Shown here: piece by piece, positions 8,787-17,405 of the stretch
Position numbering within the stretch: position 1 is the first letter of the stretch
Layout: every line of letters begins with the position of its first letter
NCBI RefSeq assembly: GCF_001954135.1
Contig: NZ_MBEQ01000009.1
Location: 186,001-250,000 of the forward strand
DNA from: Mycobacterium sp. GA-1841
GTDB lineage: Bacteria > Actinomycetota > Actinomycetes > Mycobacteriales > Mycobacteriaceae
Reading direction: 5' to 3'
DNA length: 64,000 nucleotides
Made by a program: the position numbers and the translations under genes
Notes under the pieces: generated by a model
Databases searched by the model: none
The model's input: only the letters and a program-made list of their open reading frames with translations
What the model was told of the DNA's origin: nothing

Positions 8787-10411
8787 GCGTCCAGGACTCG
8801 GACTTCGCCTTTGATGTTGTCGTCGTCGGTGCCGGGTTCTCCGGCCTGTACGCACTACACCGGTTACGGGAACTCGGCCTGCGGGTGCGGGTGCTGGAAA
8901 AGGCCGACGCTGTCGGTGGCACTTGGCTGGTCAACCGGTACCCGGGCGCGCGATGCGACATCGAGAGCATCGAATACTCCTACAGCTTCAGCGACGAGAT
9001 CCAGCAGGAGTGGGTCTGGACCGAGACGATGCCGGCCCAACCCGAGATCGAGGCCTACCTGAACTTCGTCGCCGATCGCCTCGACCTGCGCCGCGACATC
9101 GCCCTCAACACCGAGGTCGTCGCGATGTCCTTCGACGACGACGGCGCGCAGTGGGCGGTCACGACCGCTGACGGCCACACGCTGCACGCCCCGTTCGTGG
9201 TGGCTGCCACCGGAATCCTGTCGGTGCCATTGGAACCCGATATTCCCGGAATGGACCGGTTCACCGGGACCTCGCTGTACACCAGCCGCTGGCCTCGCGA
9301 CGGTGTCGACCTGGAAGGCAAGCGAGTCGGGGTGATCGGCACCGGCTCTACCGGTGTACAGCTGATCCCCGTCGTCGCTCGCGAAGCTGCGGAGTTGACG
9401 GTCTTCCAACGCTCGCCGGCGTTTACTCTGCCCTGGCAGGTGCGTCCGTTCGAGCCCGGTGAACTCGACGCGCTCAAGGCTGATTACGCACAGATCCGTG
9501 CCGCGCAGCGTGAGCATCCGGTGGGGGCGGCACGGCTCAGCGCCTTCTCGGTGCTGCTGGACATGCTGGTGCGTCCGCCCGTGAAATCCGCCTCCCCCGA
9601 GGAGAAACAGCGCGCAGTGTCCGAACACGGCGTGATGGGTGCGCTCAACTGGGGCGATGTGTTCTTTGACATCGACGCCAACCGAATGGCGACGGAGCTG
9701 TACGGGCAGGCGGTGGCCCGCATTGTCGAGAACCCCGAGACGGCGGCATCGCTGACCCCAAGCCATCCGTTCGCCTGCAAGCGGCCCATCATCGACCAGG
9801 GTTACTACGAGACATACAACCGCGACAACGTCACGCTGGTCGATCTGCGCAAGGGCGGCGTCCGCGAGGTGACCGCCACCGGAATCGATACCGAGCAAGG
9901 CGATTTCGACCTCGACGTAATCGTGTACGCCACCGGGTTCGACGCCATGACCGGAGCGCTGAGCCGGATCGACGTGCGTGGGCGTGACGGCTTGGTGCTG
10001 GGGGAGTACTGGTCCAAGGAGGGCGCACTGTCCTACCTGGGGCTGGCCGTCGCCGGATTCCCCAACCTGTTCACCATTCAAGGACCGGGAAGCCCTTCCG
10101 CAGCAACTAATTTTGTCGCGGCCCTGGAACAGCACGTGGAGTGGATCGCGGACTGTATAGCTTATCTGCGGGCCGGCGGTCACCGCAGCATCGAGGCCAC
10201 GCCGCAGGCGCAAGCCGATTGGGTCGAGCACACCACGGCGCTGGTTGCCCCCACCGTGCTGGTGCATCCCAGCTGCAACTCCTGGTACAACGGCGGCAAT
10301 GTGCCCGGCAAGAAGCGAATGTACCTGGGCTACACCGCGGGCATCCCCGAGTACCGTCGCCGCTGTGACGAGATTGCCGCCGACGGCTACACAGGCTTCG
10401 TCGTTGCCTAG
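8783..10411 (+). CDS. FAD-dependent monooxygenase, Baeyer-Villiger type (fingerprint His replaced by Tyr)
   Basis: A 542-residue two-dinucleotide-binding flavoprotein. The first Rossmann motif G-A-G-F-S-G is at residues 16-21, followed by VGGTWLVNRYPGARCD. The second motif is GVIGTGSTGVQ near residue 183. The BVMO fingerprint F-x-G-x-x-x-H-x-x-x-W-P appears at 160-171 as FTGTSLYTSRWP, so the conserved His is Tyr166. Family membership is clear; ketone-to-ester activity is less certain because of this change. It is coupled by an ATGA overlap to the upstream epimerase and overlaps the downstream hydrolase start. Confidence 0.87.
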   Translation: MSVQDSDFAFDVVVVGAGFSGLYALHRLRELGLRVRVLEKADAVGGTWLVNRYPGARCDIESIEYSYSFSDEIQQEWVWTETMPAQPEIEAYLNFVADRLDLRRDIALNTEVVAMSFDDDGAQWAVTTADGHTLHAPFVVAATGILSVPLEPDIPGMDRFTGTSLYTSRWPRDGVDLEGKRVGVIGTGSTGVQLIPVVAREAAELTVFQRSPAFTLPWQVRPFEPGELDALKADYAQIRAAQREHPVGAARLSAFSVLLDMLVRPPVKSASPEEKQRAVSEHGVMGALNWGDVFFDIDANRMATELYGQAVARIVENPETAASLTPSHPFACKRPIIDQGYYETYNRDNVTLVDLRKGGVREVTATGIDTEQGDFDLDVIVYATGFDAMTGALSRIDVRGRDGLVLGEYWSKEGALSYLGLAVAGFPNLFTIQGPGSPSAATNFVAALEQHVEWIADCIAYLRAGGHRSIEATPQAQADWVEHTTALVAPTVLVHPSCNSWYNGGNVPGKKRMYLGYTAGIPEYRRRCDEIAADGYTGFVVA

Positions 10412-11489
10412 GGCCGCCAGGATCGCCTGGGAACTCGGCGGTGTGCTGCCCCGCTCGGTCAGCGCCCTGGCCGGTGCCGGGGACTGGCAGGCGTTGTCGC
10501 TGACCGGTCTGCGTCAGCTCGGTGAGGTGACCCTCGATGAGTTGGTGGTCACCGGCATGACCTTGACCGGTCCGCCGCCGCAGTTACCGCGACCGCTGGA
10601 TGACTATCGGCGGGCCGCCGACGAACTGGCCGCGCTGGGCATCGAGGGAGCCCACGTGCATCCGGACGCCTTGGACGTCAAACACATTCGACCGCGCCGC
10701 TTCGGTGCCCTGACGTTTGACGAGCTGGTCTTCGATCACGCTCCCACGCTGCCGGACTCGGTGCTGGCCGATGGACACGGGGGAGTGGCGACCGCCAGGG
10801 TGCGGCTCTATCGCTGCGGCGGAGCCAACCGACCCTGGGTGATCTGGGTGCACGGTGCCGGGCAGGGCGATTCGATGGATCTGCTTGTGGCCCGGGTGCG
10901 GCGGTTGAATGCACTCGGATTCAATGTGGCGCTACCGGTGCAACCCGGGCACGGGCCACGCCGGCAGTCGTGGCCGGAATATCCCGCCCGCGATCCACTG
11001 GCCAACGTGGCCGGCATGATGCGGGCGGTCTCGGAGGTGCGGGCACTGGTCGGCTGGCTCGAACCGCAGGCGTCATCGATCACGATCGCCGGGCTGTCGC
11101 TGGGTAGTGCTGTGGCCGCGCTGGTTTCACACCTGGACTCCCGCGTCGACGCGGTCGCGGTCTACACGCCGATCCTCGGGCTCAACACCATGATCGGGTT
11201 GCACCTGGGTCGCTGGGGTGCCGCCGGGCGAGAGGCCGGCACGCTGCTGCAGTCCGACGTCGTGGCGGCACTGACCTCGGTGGTCGACCCGCTGGACACC
11301 GTGCCCCGCACTGGTCACCGTCTGATCGTCGGCGCCTGGCATGACCGGATGGCTATGCGGGCCTCAGCTGTTGCCCTGCACGAACGGTGGGGCGGCGAAT
11401 TGCACTGGCACGATGGCAGTCACGTCGGGCACCTGTTCTCGGGTGCAGTACAAACTGCGACCGAGCGATTTCTAACGACCGTAGCTTGA
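10404..11489 (+). CDS. Alpha/beta hydrolase
   Basis: About 361 residues. Motifs are the oxyanion-region WVIWVHGAGQGDSMD, the nucleophile elbow GLSLG (Ser), and a C-terminal GSHVGHLF carrying the likely catalytic His. WHDRM offers a candidate Asp. TTG at 10404, overlapping the monooxygenase by 8 bp, is taken as start; GTG 10443 is an alternative. The N-terminal 130 residues before the hydrolase core are extra relative to minimal hydrolases. It could open the ester or lactone produced by the preceding Baeyer-Villiger-type enzyme. It converges with the TetR gene, overlapping it by 18 bp. Confidence 0.75.
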   Translation: MPRAARIAWELGGVLPRSVSALAGAGDWQALSLTGLRQLGEVTLDELVVTGMTLTGPPPQLPRPLDDYRRAADELAALGIEGAHVHPDALDVKHIRPRRFGALTFDELVFDHAPTLPDSVLADGHGGVATARVRLYRCGGANRPWVIWVHGAGQGDSMDLLVARVRRLNALGFNVALPVQPGHGPRRQSWPEYPARDPLANVAGMMRAVSEVRALVGWLEPQASSITIAGLSLGSAVAALVSHLDSRVDAVAVYTPILGLNTMIGLHLGRWGAAGREAGTLLQSDVVAALTSVVDPLDTVPRTGHRLIVGAWHDRMAMRASAVALHERWGGELHWHDGSHVGHLFSGAVQTATERFLTTVA

Positions 11490-12080
11490 TGTGATGCGAG
11501 CTCGTACGCAGTTGATCTCGTGGTCGAGGTCGTGGTCCTCGGGCAGAACCACCCATTGGAAGGCGATCCCGAAGATCGATCCGGTGATGTCCCGCAATGC
11601 CATGTCGACGTCGATATCAGGCCGCAGCGATCCGTCGGCGATCCCCGCACGCAGACCGGCCTCGATCTTTACGGCAGCCCCGGCCAACTGATTGCGCACA
11701 CCCTCGCGCAGCGGTGACGTGGTCTTCACCGCCTCGAATGCCGAGACGAACATCGCGCGCGTCACCGAGGCATCCTCGGCGTAGATCTCCTGCACCCGGT
11801 CGAAATGAGCCAAAACCTGTTGTAGGCCCGTGGCTCCGGGCTCTGGATCGGGGTTCAGCCGCGCCACATATACCTCTTGGAAGGCGTCGAGGATGGCGTC
11901 CTTGCTGCCATAGCGGGCGTGCACCATGGCCCGGCTGTAGCCGGCCCGCCGGCCGATCTCGGCGGCAGTCGTTGCTTCCCAGCCTTTTTCGACGATCAGC
12001 TCAGCGGCAGCCTGCAGTAGCCGCCGCGCGGACTGCTCGACGCGCTCCGGTTGGGTGAGGCGCTGGGCTGGGGAAGGCAC
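11472..12080 (-). CDS. TetR-family transcriptional regulator
   Basis: A 202-residue regulator. The helix-turn-helix is at about residues 38-57 (TTAAEIGRRAGYSRAMVHARYGSKD), followed by a ligand-binding domain without recognised motif. GTG 12080 is used because no in-frame ATG exists upstream. The gene diverges from the APH-like kinase operon. A perfect 17-bp palindrome at 12101-12117 lies between them, so autoregulation and control of the kinase operon is likely. Its operator is unlike the 21-bp motif shared by its neighbours. Confidence 0.85.
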   Translation of the reverse strand: MPSPAQRLTQPERVEQSARRLLQAAAELIVEKGWEATTAAEIGRRAGYSRAMVHARYGSKDAILDAFQEVYVARLNPDPEPGATGLQQVLAHFDRVQEIYAEDASVTRAMFVSAFEAVKTTSPLREGVRNQLAGAAVKIEAGLRAGIADGSLRPDIDVDMALRDITGSIFGIAFQWVVLPEDHDLDHEINCVRARITSSYGR

Positions 12081-12100
12081 CCTTGCATATTAGATGGTCG

Positions 12101-12117
12101 ACAACTAACTTAGTTGT
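12101..12117. promoter_or_regulatory. Perfect palindrome between TetR gene and kinase operon
   Basis: ACAACTAA, one base, TTAGTTGT, located 21 bp upstream of the TetR start (12080) and 32 bp upstream of the kinase start (12149). Its position and symmetry fit a TetR operator. Confidence 0.65.
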
Positions 12118-12148
12118 TCTGCGTCAAATTTCTGTGCGGAGGTCAACG

Positions 12149-13195
12149 ATGACATCAGTCGCAGCACCTGTTTCCGAGCCGGTGCCTACCGGTATCGACG
12201 AGGTCACCGCGCCCTGGTTGACCGAGGCGCTGGGAGTGCACGTATCGGCGGTGCGGGCCGAGCGGATCGCCTTGGACACCGGCTTTTCTGCCGCGCTATA
12301 TCGGATCCACCTGACCGGAACCGGTGAGGTGCCAAAGACTTTGATCGTCAAATTGCCGGCCGACTCGTTGGCGCGGGGCGGGATGGAGATGCTCGGCGGT
12401 TACCGGCGCGAGTTGCACTTCTACCGGTACGTCGCACCGGACGCGCCGCTGGCCACGCCGCGTTGCTACGTCGCCAGGATGTCCGGCCCCGACTTCGTGC
12501 TCGTGCTCGAAGATCTGCGGGATTGGGAGAACGCCGACCATCTGGTCGGGCTGTCGCTACCGCAAGCCCGGCTCTGTATACAACAGTTGGCCGGCCTCCA
12601 CGCGTGGTCATCGGGTGTCGACGGTGCTGTGTTGCAGGAGTTCCCGAGCATCGACAGCCCGTTGACCCGCGATCTGTTCCTGCCCGCCTTCGCGCCCGGA
12701 TGGCAGCTCTACCGGGACCATACCCGCCAGCCGATACCGAAGGCGATTGCCGCCTTCGCCGAGCGGTTCACCGAACTCGCACCTGCCGCACTCGCCGTAC
12801 TCGGTGGCCAGAATACGTTGCTGCACGGAGATATCCGCGCCGACAACATGTTCTTCTGCGATGATGCGCTCAAGGTGGTGGACTTCCAGTTGACGGTGCG
12901 CGGGGCGGGTGCGGCGGATATCGCATACCTGGTCAGTCAGGGTCTCCCCACTGCCGTCCGCCGCGGCCATGACGAGGAGTTGCTCCGGGAGTATGTCAGC
13001 CGGGTCGACGGCTACTCGTTCGACGAGGCCTGGCGCCATTACCGGTTTGCGGCCGCGCTGCTGATGTACATGCCGGTGGTCGCTCTGCTCACCTGGGACA
13101 CTGCACCGGAACGATCCCGCCAACTATGTTTGACGCTGATCGACCGGGCCGTCGCGGCCATCGAGGACATCGACGCCTTGGAGGTGTTTTCGTGA
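12149..13195 (+). CDS. Aminoglycoside-phosphotransferase-like kinase (APH/EcKinase fold)
   Basis: A 348-residue protein with the kinase-like catalytic loop H226-G-D228-x-x-x-x-N233 and the metal-binding D245-F-Q. FIVKLP-type residues (TLIVKLPADS, Lys69) provide the ATP-binding Lys. Proteins of this fold in catabolic clusters may phosphorylate small molecules or acyl substrates; the substrate is unknown. The track-extended frame begins at 12083, but ATG 12149 is preceded by GGAGGTCAACG and is preferred. It is the first gene of an operon of kinase, SnoaL-like protein and LLM oxidoreductase, with a GTGA overlap to the next gene. Confidence 0.83.
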   Translation: MTSVAAPVSEPVPTGIDEVTAPWLTEALGVHVSAVRAERIALDTGFSAALYRIHLTGTGEVPKTLIVKLPADSLARGGMEMLGGYRRELHFYRYVAPDAPLATPRCYVARMSGPDFVLVLEDLRDWENADHLVGLSLPQARLCIQQLAGLHAWSSGVDGAVLQEFPSIDSPLTRDLFLPAFAPGWQLYRDHTRQPIPKAIAAFAERFTELAPAALAVLGGQNTLLHGDIRADNMFFCDDALKVVDFQLTVRGAGAADIAYLVSQGLPTAVRRGHDEELLREYVSRVDGYSFDEAWRHYRFAAALLMYMPVVALLTWDTAPERSRQLCLTLIDRAVAAIEDIDALEVFS

Positions 13196-13569
13196 CCGTT
13201 CGTACCGCTCGCGAAGTCGTCGAGCTCTACAACCTGGTGGTGTGGAACAAGCGGGACTTCGTCCTCGCTGAAGAACTGATGGGCGCTAACGTGATTCGGC
13301 ACGATGTGGGGGAGGCTCAGACGCTCACCCATCGGCAGGCGGTACAGCGCATCATCGACCACTGGGCGATGTTCGAAACCGTGCGTTTCGACCTGAATCT
13401 CGTGGTCGCCGGCGATGACGGGGAACACGTCGCGATCGTGTACGAGTCGCCGATGTCGTTTCCTGATGGCAACGCAATGACGATCAGCAGCATGGAGATC
13501 TTCCGGGTGGTCGACGGTCGTATCACCGAAGTGTGGAACTGTGGCTATAAGCAAGGAGTTTGGGCGTGA
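13192..13569 (+). CDS. SnoaL-like / NTF2-fold protein
   Basis: A 125-residue protein starting at a GTG that overlaps the kinase stop (GTGA). The pattern VVELYNLVVWNKRDF, IRHDVGEAQ, IIDHWAMFE and IFRVVDGRITEVWN is typical of SnoaL-like domains. The catalytic role in the pathway is not evident. It lies between the kinase and LLM genes in one operon. Confidence 0.8.
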   Translation: MTVRTAREVVELYNLVVWNKRDFVLAEELMGANVIRHDVGEAQTLTHRQAVQRIIDHWAMFETVRFDLNLVVAGDDGEHVAIVYESPMSFPDGNAMTISSMEIFRVVDGRITEVWNCGYKQGVWA

Positions 13570-13597
13570 CCGACGAGCGTTTGAGCGAGGAGCCGAA

Positions 13598-14644
13598 ATG
13601 ACCGAACCGGTACTCGATGAACTGGGCTATTACCTTCTGGCCGGCGCCGGGGGAGAAGGTCCGGCCACGCTGATGGACGAGGCCCGCCGCGGTGAGGAAC
13701 TCGGCTTCGGCACCGCGTTCATCTCCGAGCGGTGGAACGTCAAGGAAGCCTCGTCACTCGTCGGCGCCGCCTGCGCGGTGACCGAACGAATGCAGATCGC
13801 GACGGCAGCAACGAATCACAACACGCGGCATCCGCTGATCACCGGATCGTGGGCCACCACCATGCACCGGCTGTCACGGGGACGATTCACGCTCGGCATC
13901 GGACGAGGCGTCGCCGCGATGTACAACGCGTTCGGCGTCCCGGCGGTGACCACCGCGCAGATGGAGGACTTCGCACAGGTGATGCGCAAGCTGTGGCACG
14001 GCGAGGTGATCTTCAACCACGACGGGCCGATCGGCAAATATCAGGTGCTGTTCTTGGACCCGGACTTCAACGAGGACATCCGCCTGGCGATCGTGGCCTT
14101 CGGTCCCCAGACGCTGGCTCTCGGTGGCCGGGAGTTCGACGACGTCATCCTGCACACCTACTTCACCCCCGAGACGTTGCAGCGCGCCGTCAAAACCGTC
14201 AAGGACGCCGCCGAAAAAGCCGGACGGGATCCCGACAGCGTGCGGGTGTGGTCCTGCTTCGCCACGGTGGGTGACCACCTGCCGGAAGAACTGCGGCTCA
14301 AGAAGACCGTGGCCCGGCTCGCCACGTATCTGCAGGGCTACGGCGACCTCATGGTGAGCACCAACAACTGGGATCCCGCGGTACTGCAACGGTTCCGGGA
14401 GGATCCCGTCGTCACCTCGATTCCGGGTGGCATCGACCACAAGGCCAGCCCGGAACAGATCGAGCACATCGCCACCCTGATTCCCGACGAGTGGCTGGAG
14501 CCCTCGGCCACCGGATCGGCACGTCAATGCGTGGACCGTATCCGCAAGGAGTTCGACTACGGTGCCGACGCCGTGATCATGCACGGTGCGACGCCCGATG
14601 AACTGGAACCGATCGTCACCGAATATCGGGCCACCCGGACATAA
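13598..14644 (+). CDS. LLM-class F420-dependent oxidoreductase (TIGR03857-like)
   Basis: A 348-residue luciferase-fold protein. Conserved stretches are LGFGTAFISERWNVKEA, AATNHNTRHPLI and RLSRGRFTLGIGRG. The ATG at 13598 is preceded by GAGGAG. The subfamily call is from memory of mycobacterial F420-dependent LLM enzymes and is tentative. It is the last gene of the kinase operon, followed by a strong hairpin at 14649-14706. Confidence 0.83.
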   Translation: MTEPVLDELGYYLLAGAGGEGPATLMDEARRGEELGFGTAFISERWNVKEASSLVGAACAVTERMQIATAATNHNTRHPLITGSWATTMHRLSRGRFTLGIGRGVAAMYNAFGVPAVTTAQMEDFAQVMRKLWHGEVIFNHDGPIGKYQVLFLDPDFNEDIRLAIVAFGPQTLALGGREFDDVILHTYFTPETLQRAVKTVKDAAEKAGRDPDSVRVWSCFATVGDHLPEELRLKKTVARLATYLQGYGDLMVSTNNWDPAVLQRFREDPVVTSIPGGIDHKASPEQIEHIATLIPDEWLEPSATGSARQCVDRIRKEFDYGADAVIMHGATPDELEPIVTEYRATRT

Positions 14645-14648
14645 CCCG

Positions 14649-14706
14649 CGAGCAGACGCAAAACTGCCCATTTCCCGCGAAAAAAGGGCAGTTTTGCGTC
14701 TGTTCG
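14649..14706. terminator. Long hairpin between convergent genes (TRIT-like)
   Basis: Arms 14649-14669 and 14686-14706 pair over 21 positions with one G-T type mismatch, around a 16-nt loop. It lies between the convergent LLM gene and carboxylase gene. The outer arm (CAGACGCAAAA) recurs in the hairpin at 18637-18694. Mycobacterial TRIT terminators (tuberculosis rho-independent terminator) have this form, so it probably terminates from both sides. Confidence 0.75.
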
Positions 14707-14716
14707 GCGAAGAGAG

Positions 14717-16213
14717 TCAGGGCATGATCAGGGAGCGCGACACCGGCTCGGCCACCTCTTGGCGGCTGAAGATGCCGTGCTGAAGGGTGACCAGCAGCGC
14801 GTTGCGGGTCTCCTCGGGAGAGATGAGTTCGTCGAACCCGAGGTGACCCGCCGACCGGAACGACGCCTCCAGCTCCATGCGCTTGAGCACTTCGGTGTAA
14901 TCCTCGCCGGCGTGGGTGGCGGCGCTGAGTGCAGCCGCGCCCATGGCGCCCATCGTCGCCCCCGGGTAGGCGAACGTCGCGACCTGGTCGTCGAACCCGA
15001 GCAGGGACATCACCATCGACCCGAACCCGAACGCCTTGCGCAGCGTCACGTGCAGCTTGAGCGTGGTGGCCGCCGTCTGGGCAGCGAACATCCTTGCCCC
15101 ACTGCGCAACACACCGGAACGTTCCGACTGACTTCCCGGCAGCATGCCCGGATTGTCGGCCAGGAAGATGAGCGGCAGGTGGAACGAGTCGGCCACTGAG
15201 ATGAAGTGTGCGGCCTTGTCCGCGGCATCGGCATCGATCGAGCCGGCCATCACCTGCGGCTGATTGGCCACGACCGCGACCGGATAGCCACCGAGATGGG
15301 CCAGGGCACAAATGATGGCGCGACCGAACTTGGGCTGCACCTCGAACCAGTCGGGCCGGTCGAAGATCTCGTCGAGTACCGCGCGCATGTCGTAGATCTG
15401 ACGGTTGTCGCGGGACACGATGTCGAGAATTTCAGGGGTGAGCCTGGGATCGGCTGTGTCGTCGGCAAGCCGGGTCGGGGGATACGACCAGGCGCTCGAC
15501 GGGAAGTAGGAAAGGTAGCGCCGGATGTCGTCGATCACGGTCTCGTCGTCCTCGGCGTAGTTGTGAATCACACCGCTGGTCAGCGCCACGTCGGGGCCGC
15601 CCAGATCCTCTTTCGAGATGTCCTCTCCGGTCGACTCTTTCACGACCGGTGGCCCGGCAGTGAAGATGGCGCCCTGACGACTCATGATCGTGAAGTCACA
15701 CACCGGCGCCACCAGGGCGCCGTGGCCGGCGGACGGGCCGAGGATGGCCGAGATCGTCGGTACCTTCCCTGAGCATTTCGCCTGTGCGATCAGGTCGGTC
15801 GGCGTGCGACCGTAATGTTCTCCACTCGGGCGGAAACCCGCGCCCTCCAACAACATCACCAACGGAATCTTGTTGCGCAGCGCCAATTCGGCGAGCCGGT
15901 AGCGCTTGGCGTTGCCGCCGGGGCCGATGCTGCCGGCCAGGGTGGTGAAATCCTCGGCGCCCACCATCACCGGGGTGCCGTCGATGCGGCCGGCGCCGGC
16001 GACGAGACCGTCGGCGGCGATGTCCCCGCCGACCAGGGTGCCGAATTCTTGGAAGGTGTCCGGGTCGAGCAGTCGCGCGATCCGGGCCCGGGCATCGAGC
16101 TTGCCCTTCCCGTGGTGCCTGGCCACCCGTTCCTGCCCACCCATCCCATAGGTGTGCGCACGTCGCCGGGCAAGGTCCTCGAGGGTTTCCTTCCACTCCG
16201 GATCGTTCGTCAT
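14717..16213 (-). CDS. Acyl-CoA carboxylase beta subunit (carboxyltransferase)
   Basis: A 498-residue carboxyltransferase with N- and C-terminal crotonase-like halves. ILGPSAGHGALVAPVCDF and the C-terminal FAYPGATMGAMGAAAL are typical acyl-CoA binding/oxyanion stretches. ATG 16213 is chosen (MTNDPEWKETLEDLA) with GAGGAC upstream; the open frame extends to 16327 across the shared promoter. No biotin carboxylase or alpha subunit is nearby, so it must work with one encoded elsewhere, or act as a geranyl-/methylcrotonyl-type carboxylase. It diverges from the LLM-P450 pair over operator 16269-16289. Confidence 0.85.
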   Translation of the reverse strand: MTNDPEWKETLEDLARRRAHTYGMGGQERVARHHGKGKLDARARIARLLDPDTFQEFGTLVGGDIAADGLVAGAGRIDGTPVMVGAEDFTTLAGSIGPGGNAKRYRLAELALRNKIPLVMLLEGAGFRPSGEHYGRTPTDLIAQAKCSGKVPTISAILGPSAGHGALVAPVCDFTIMSRQGAIFTAGPPVVKESTGEDISKEDLGGPDVALTSGVIHNYAEDDETVIDDIRRYLSYFPSSAWSYPPTRLADDTADPRLTPEILDIVSRDNRQIYDMRAVLDEIFDRPDWFEVQPKFGRAIICALAHLGGYPVAVVANQPQVMAGSIDADAADKAAHFISVADSFHLPLIFLADNPGMLPGSQSERSGVLRSGARMFAAQTAATTLKLHVTLRKAFGFGSMVMSLLGFDDQVATFAYPGATMGAMGAAALSAATHAGEDYTEVLKRMELEASFRSAGHLGFDELISPEETRNALLVTLQHGIFSRQEVAEPVSRSLIMP

Positions 16214-16268
16214 CGCTGTCCTCACTCGTCGTGCAGTGCTGTGGTGGCTCAGCCTACCGCCGTTGACC

Positions 16269-16289
16269 ATACTGAATTGCTTACTGTAG
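16269..16289. promoter_or_regulatory. Operator copy 6 of the 21-bp inverted repeat
   Basis: Half-sites ATACTGAAT and TTACTGTAG with a 3-nt centre, between the divergent carboxylase (start 16213) and LLM-P450 operon. Confidence 0.6.
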
Positions 16290-16349
16290 CGTCGATCGGG
16301 TGGTCGGATGGCACATGATCGAACCAACTGGCAAAGGTATGCCGCACCG

Positions 16350-17405
16350 ATGAGCGACTCGGCGGCACGCGCTGTGAAGATCGACCGTGGTATCCCCAGC
16401 CGACTTGCCGAGGTTCCGGAACTCGCCCGTGCGTTGGAGGCGCAGGATTACGACGGTTGCTGGACCGGCGAAATCAACCACGACCCCTTCCTGCCGTTGA
16501 CGCTGGCGGCCGAGCACACCCAGCGGATGCAGATCGGCACCAGCATCGCAGTGGCCTTCGCCCGTAGTCCGATGACGATGGCGCAACTGGGTTGGGATCT
16601 GCAGACGTACTCCGGCGGGCGCTTCATCCTCGGATTGGGCACCCAGATCCAACCGCACATCGAGAAGCGGTTCAGCATGCCGTGGAGCCACCCGGCCCGT
16701 CGTATGCGCGAATACGTCGAAGCGCTGCAGGCGATTTGGAGCTGTTGGCGCGACGGCGCCAAGCTTCGGTTCGAAGGCGAGTTCTACACCCACAAGATCA
16801 TGACGCCGATGTTCACCCCGGAGCCGTCGTCGCTCCCGTTCCCCAAGATCTTTCTGGCCGCGGTCGGCGAGCTGATGACCGAGGTGTGCGGTGAGGTGGC
16901 CGACGGACTGCTGGCCCATGCATTCACCACCCGCCGCTATCTGGACGAGGTGACCACCGTCGCGTTGCAGCGCGGGATGGACCGAAGCGGACGCGACCGA
17001 TGTGACTTCGAGTTGTCCTGTCCGGTGTTCCTGGTGACCGGAGCCGACGAGCAGGAGATGGCCGCGGCATCCGTGGCCACCCGCAAACAGCTTGCCTTCT
17101 ATGGGTCCACACCCGCTTACCGCAAAGTCCTCGACCTACACGGCTGGGGTGATCTGCACACCGAACTGCATCGGTTGTCGCTGGCCGGTGAGTGGGATGC
17201 GATGGGCCAACTCATCGACGATGAGGTGCTGAGCACTTTCGCGGTGGTGGCCCCGATCCCCGAATTGGCCGCGGCGTTGCGGCGTCGTTGCGACGGCGTC
17301 ATCGACCGCGTGCTGCCAGGTTTTCCTGCCGCCGTATCTGCAGAAACCGTGAATGCGGTGCTGCAGGAGTTTCGTGAATGCCCGCCAGTAAGGAGCAACG
17401 TATGA
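16350..17405 (+). CDS. LLM-class F420-dependent oxidoreductase (TIGR03617-like)
   Basis: 351 residues from ATG 16350; an in-frame ATG at 16308 would add 14 residues and cannot be excluded. Motifs are KIDRGIPSRLAEVPELARAL at the N-terminus, GCWTGEINHDPFL, TSIAVAFARSPM and TYSGGRFILGLGTQ. This resembles an F420-dependent mycobacterial LLM subfamily. The stop overlaps the P450 start (ATGA), so the two enzymes are made together and probably act on consecutive intermediates. Confidence 0.83.
   Translation: MSDSAARAVKIDRGIPSRLAEVPELARALEAQDYDGCWTGEINHDPFLPLTLAAEHTQRMQIGTSIAVAFARSPMTMAQLGWDLQTYSGGRFILGLGTQIQPHIEKRFSMPWSHPARRMREYVEALQAIWSCWRDGAKLRFEGEFYTHKIMTPMFTPEPSSLPFPKIFLAAVGELMTEVCGEVADGLLAHAFTTRRYLDEVTTVALQRGMDRSGRDRCDFELSCPVFLVTGADEQEMAAASVATRKQLAFYGSTPAYRKVLDLHGWGDLHTELHRLSLAGEWDAMGQLIDDEVLSTFAVVAPIPELAAALRRRCDGVIDRVLPGFPAAVSAETVNAVLQEFRECPPVRSNV

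Noticed and set aside
8864..10267. Long minus-strand frame (467 codons) opposite the monooxygenase
   Set aside because: Antisense to the Rossmann-motif flavoprotein; no domain and typical shadow composition.
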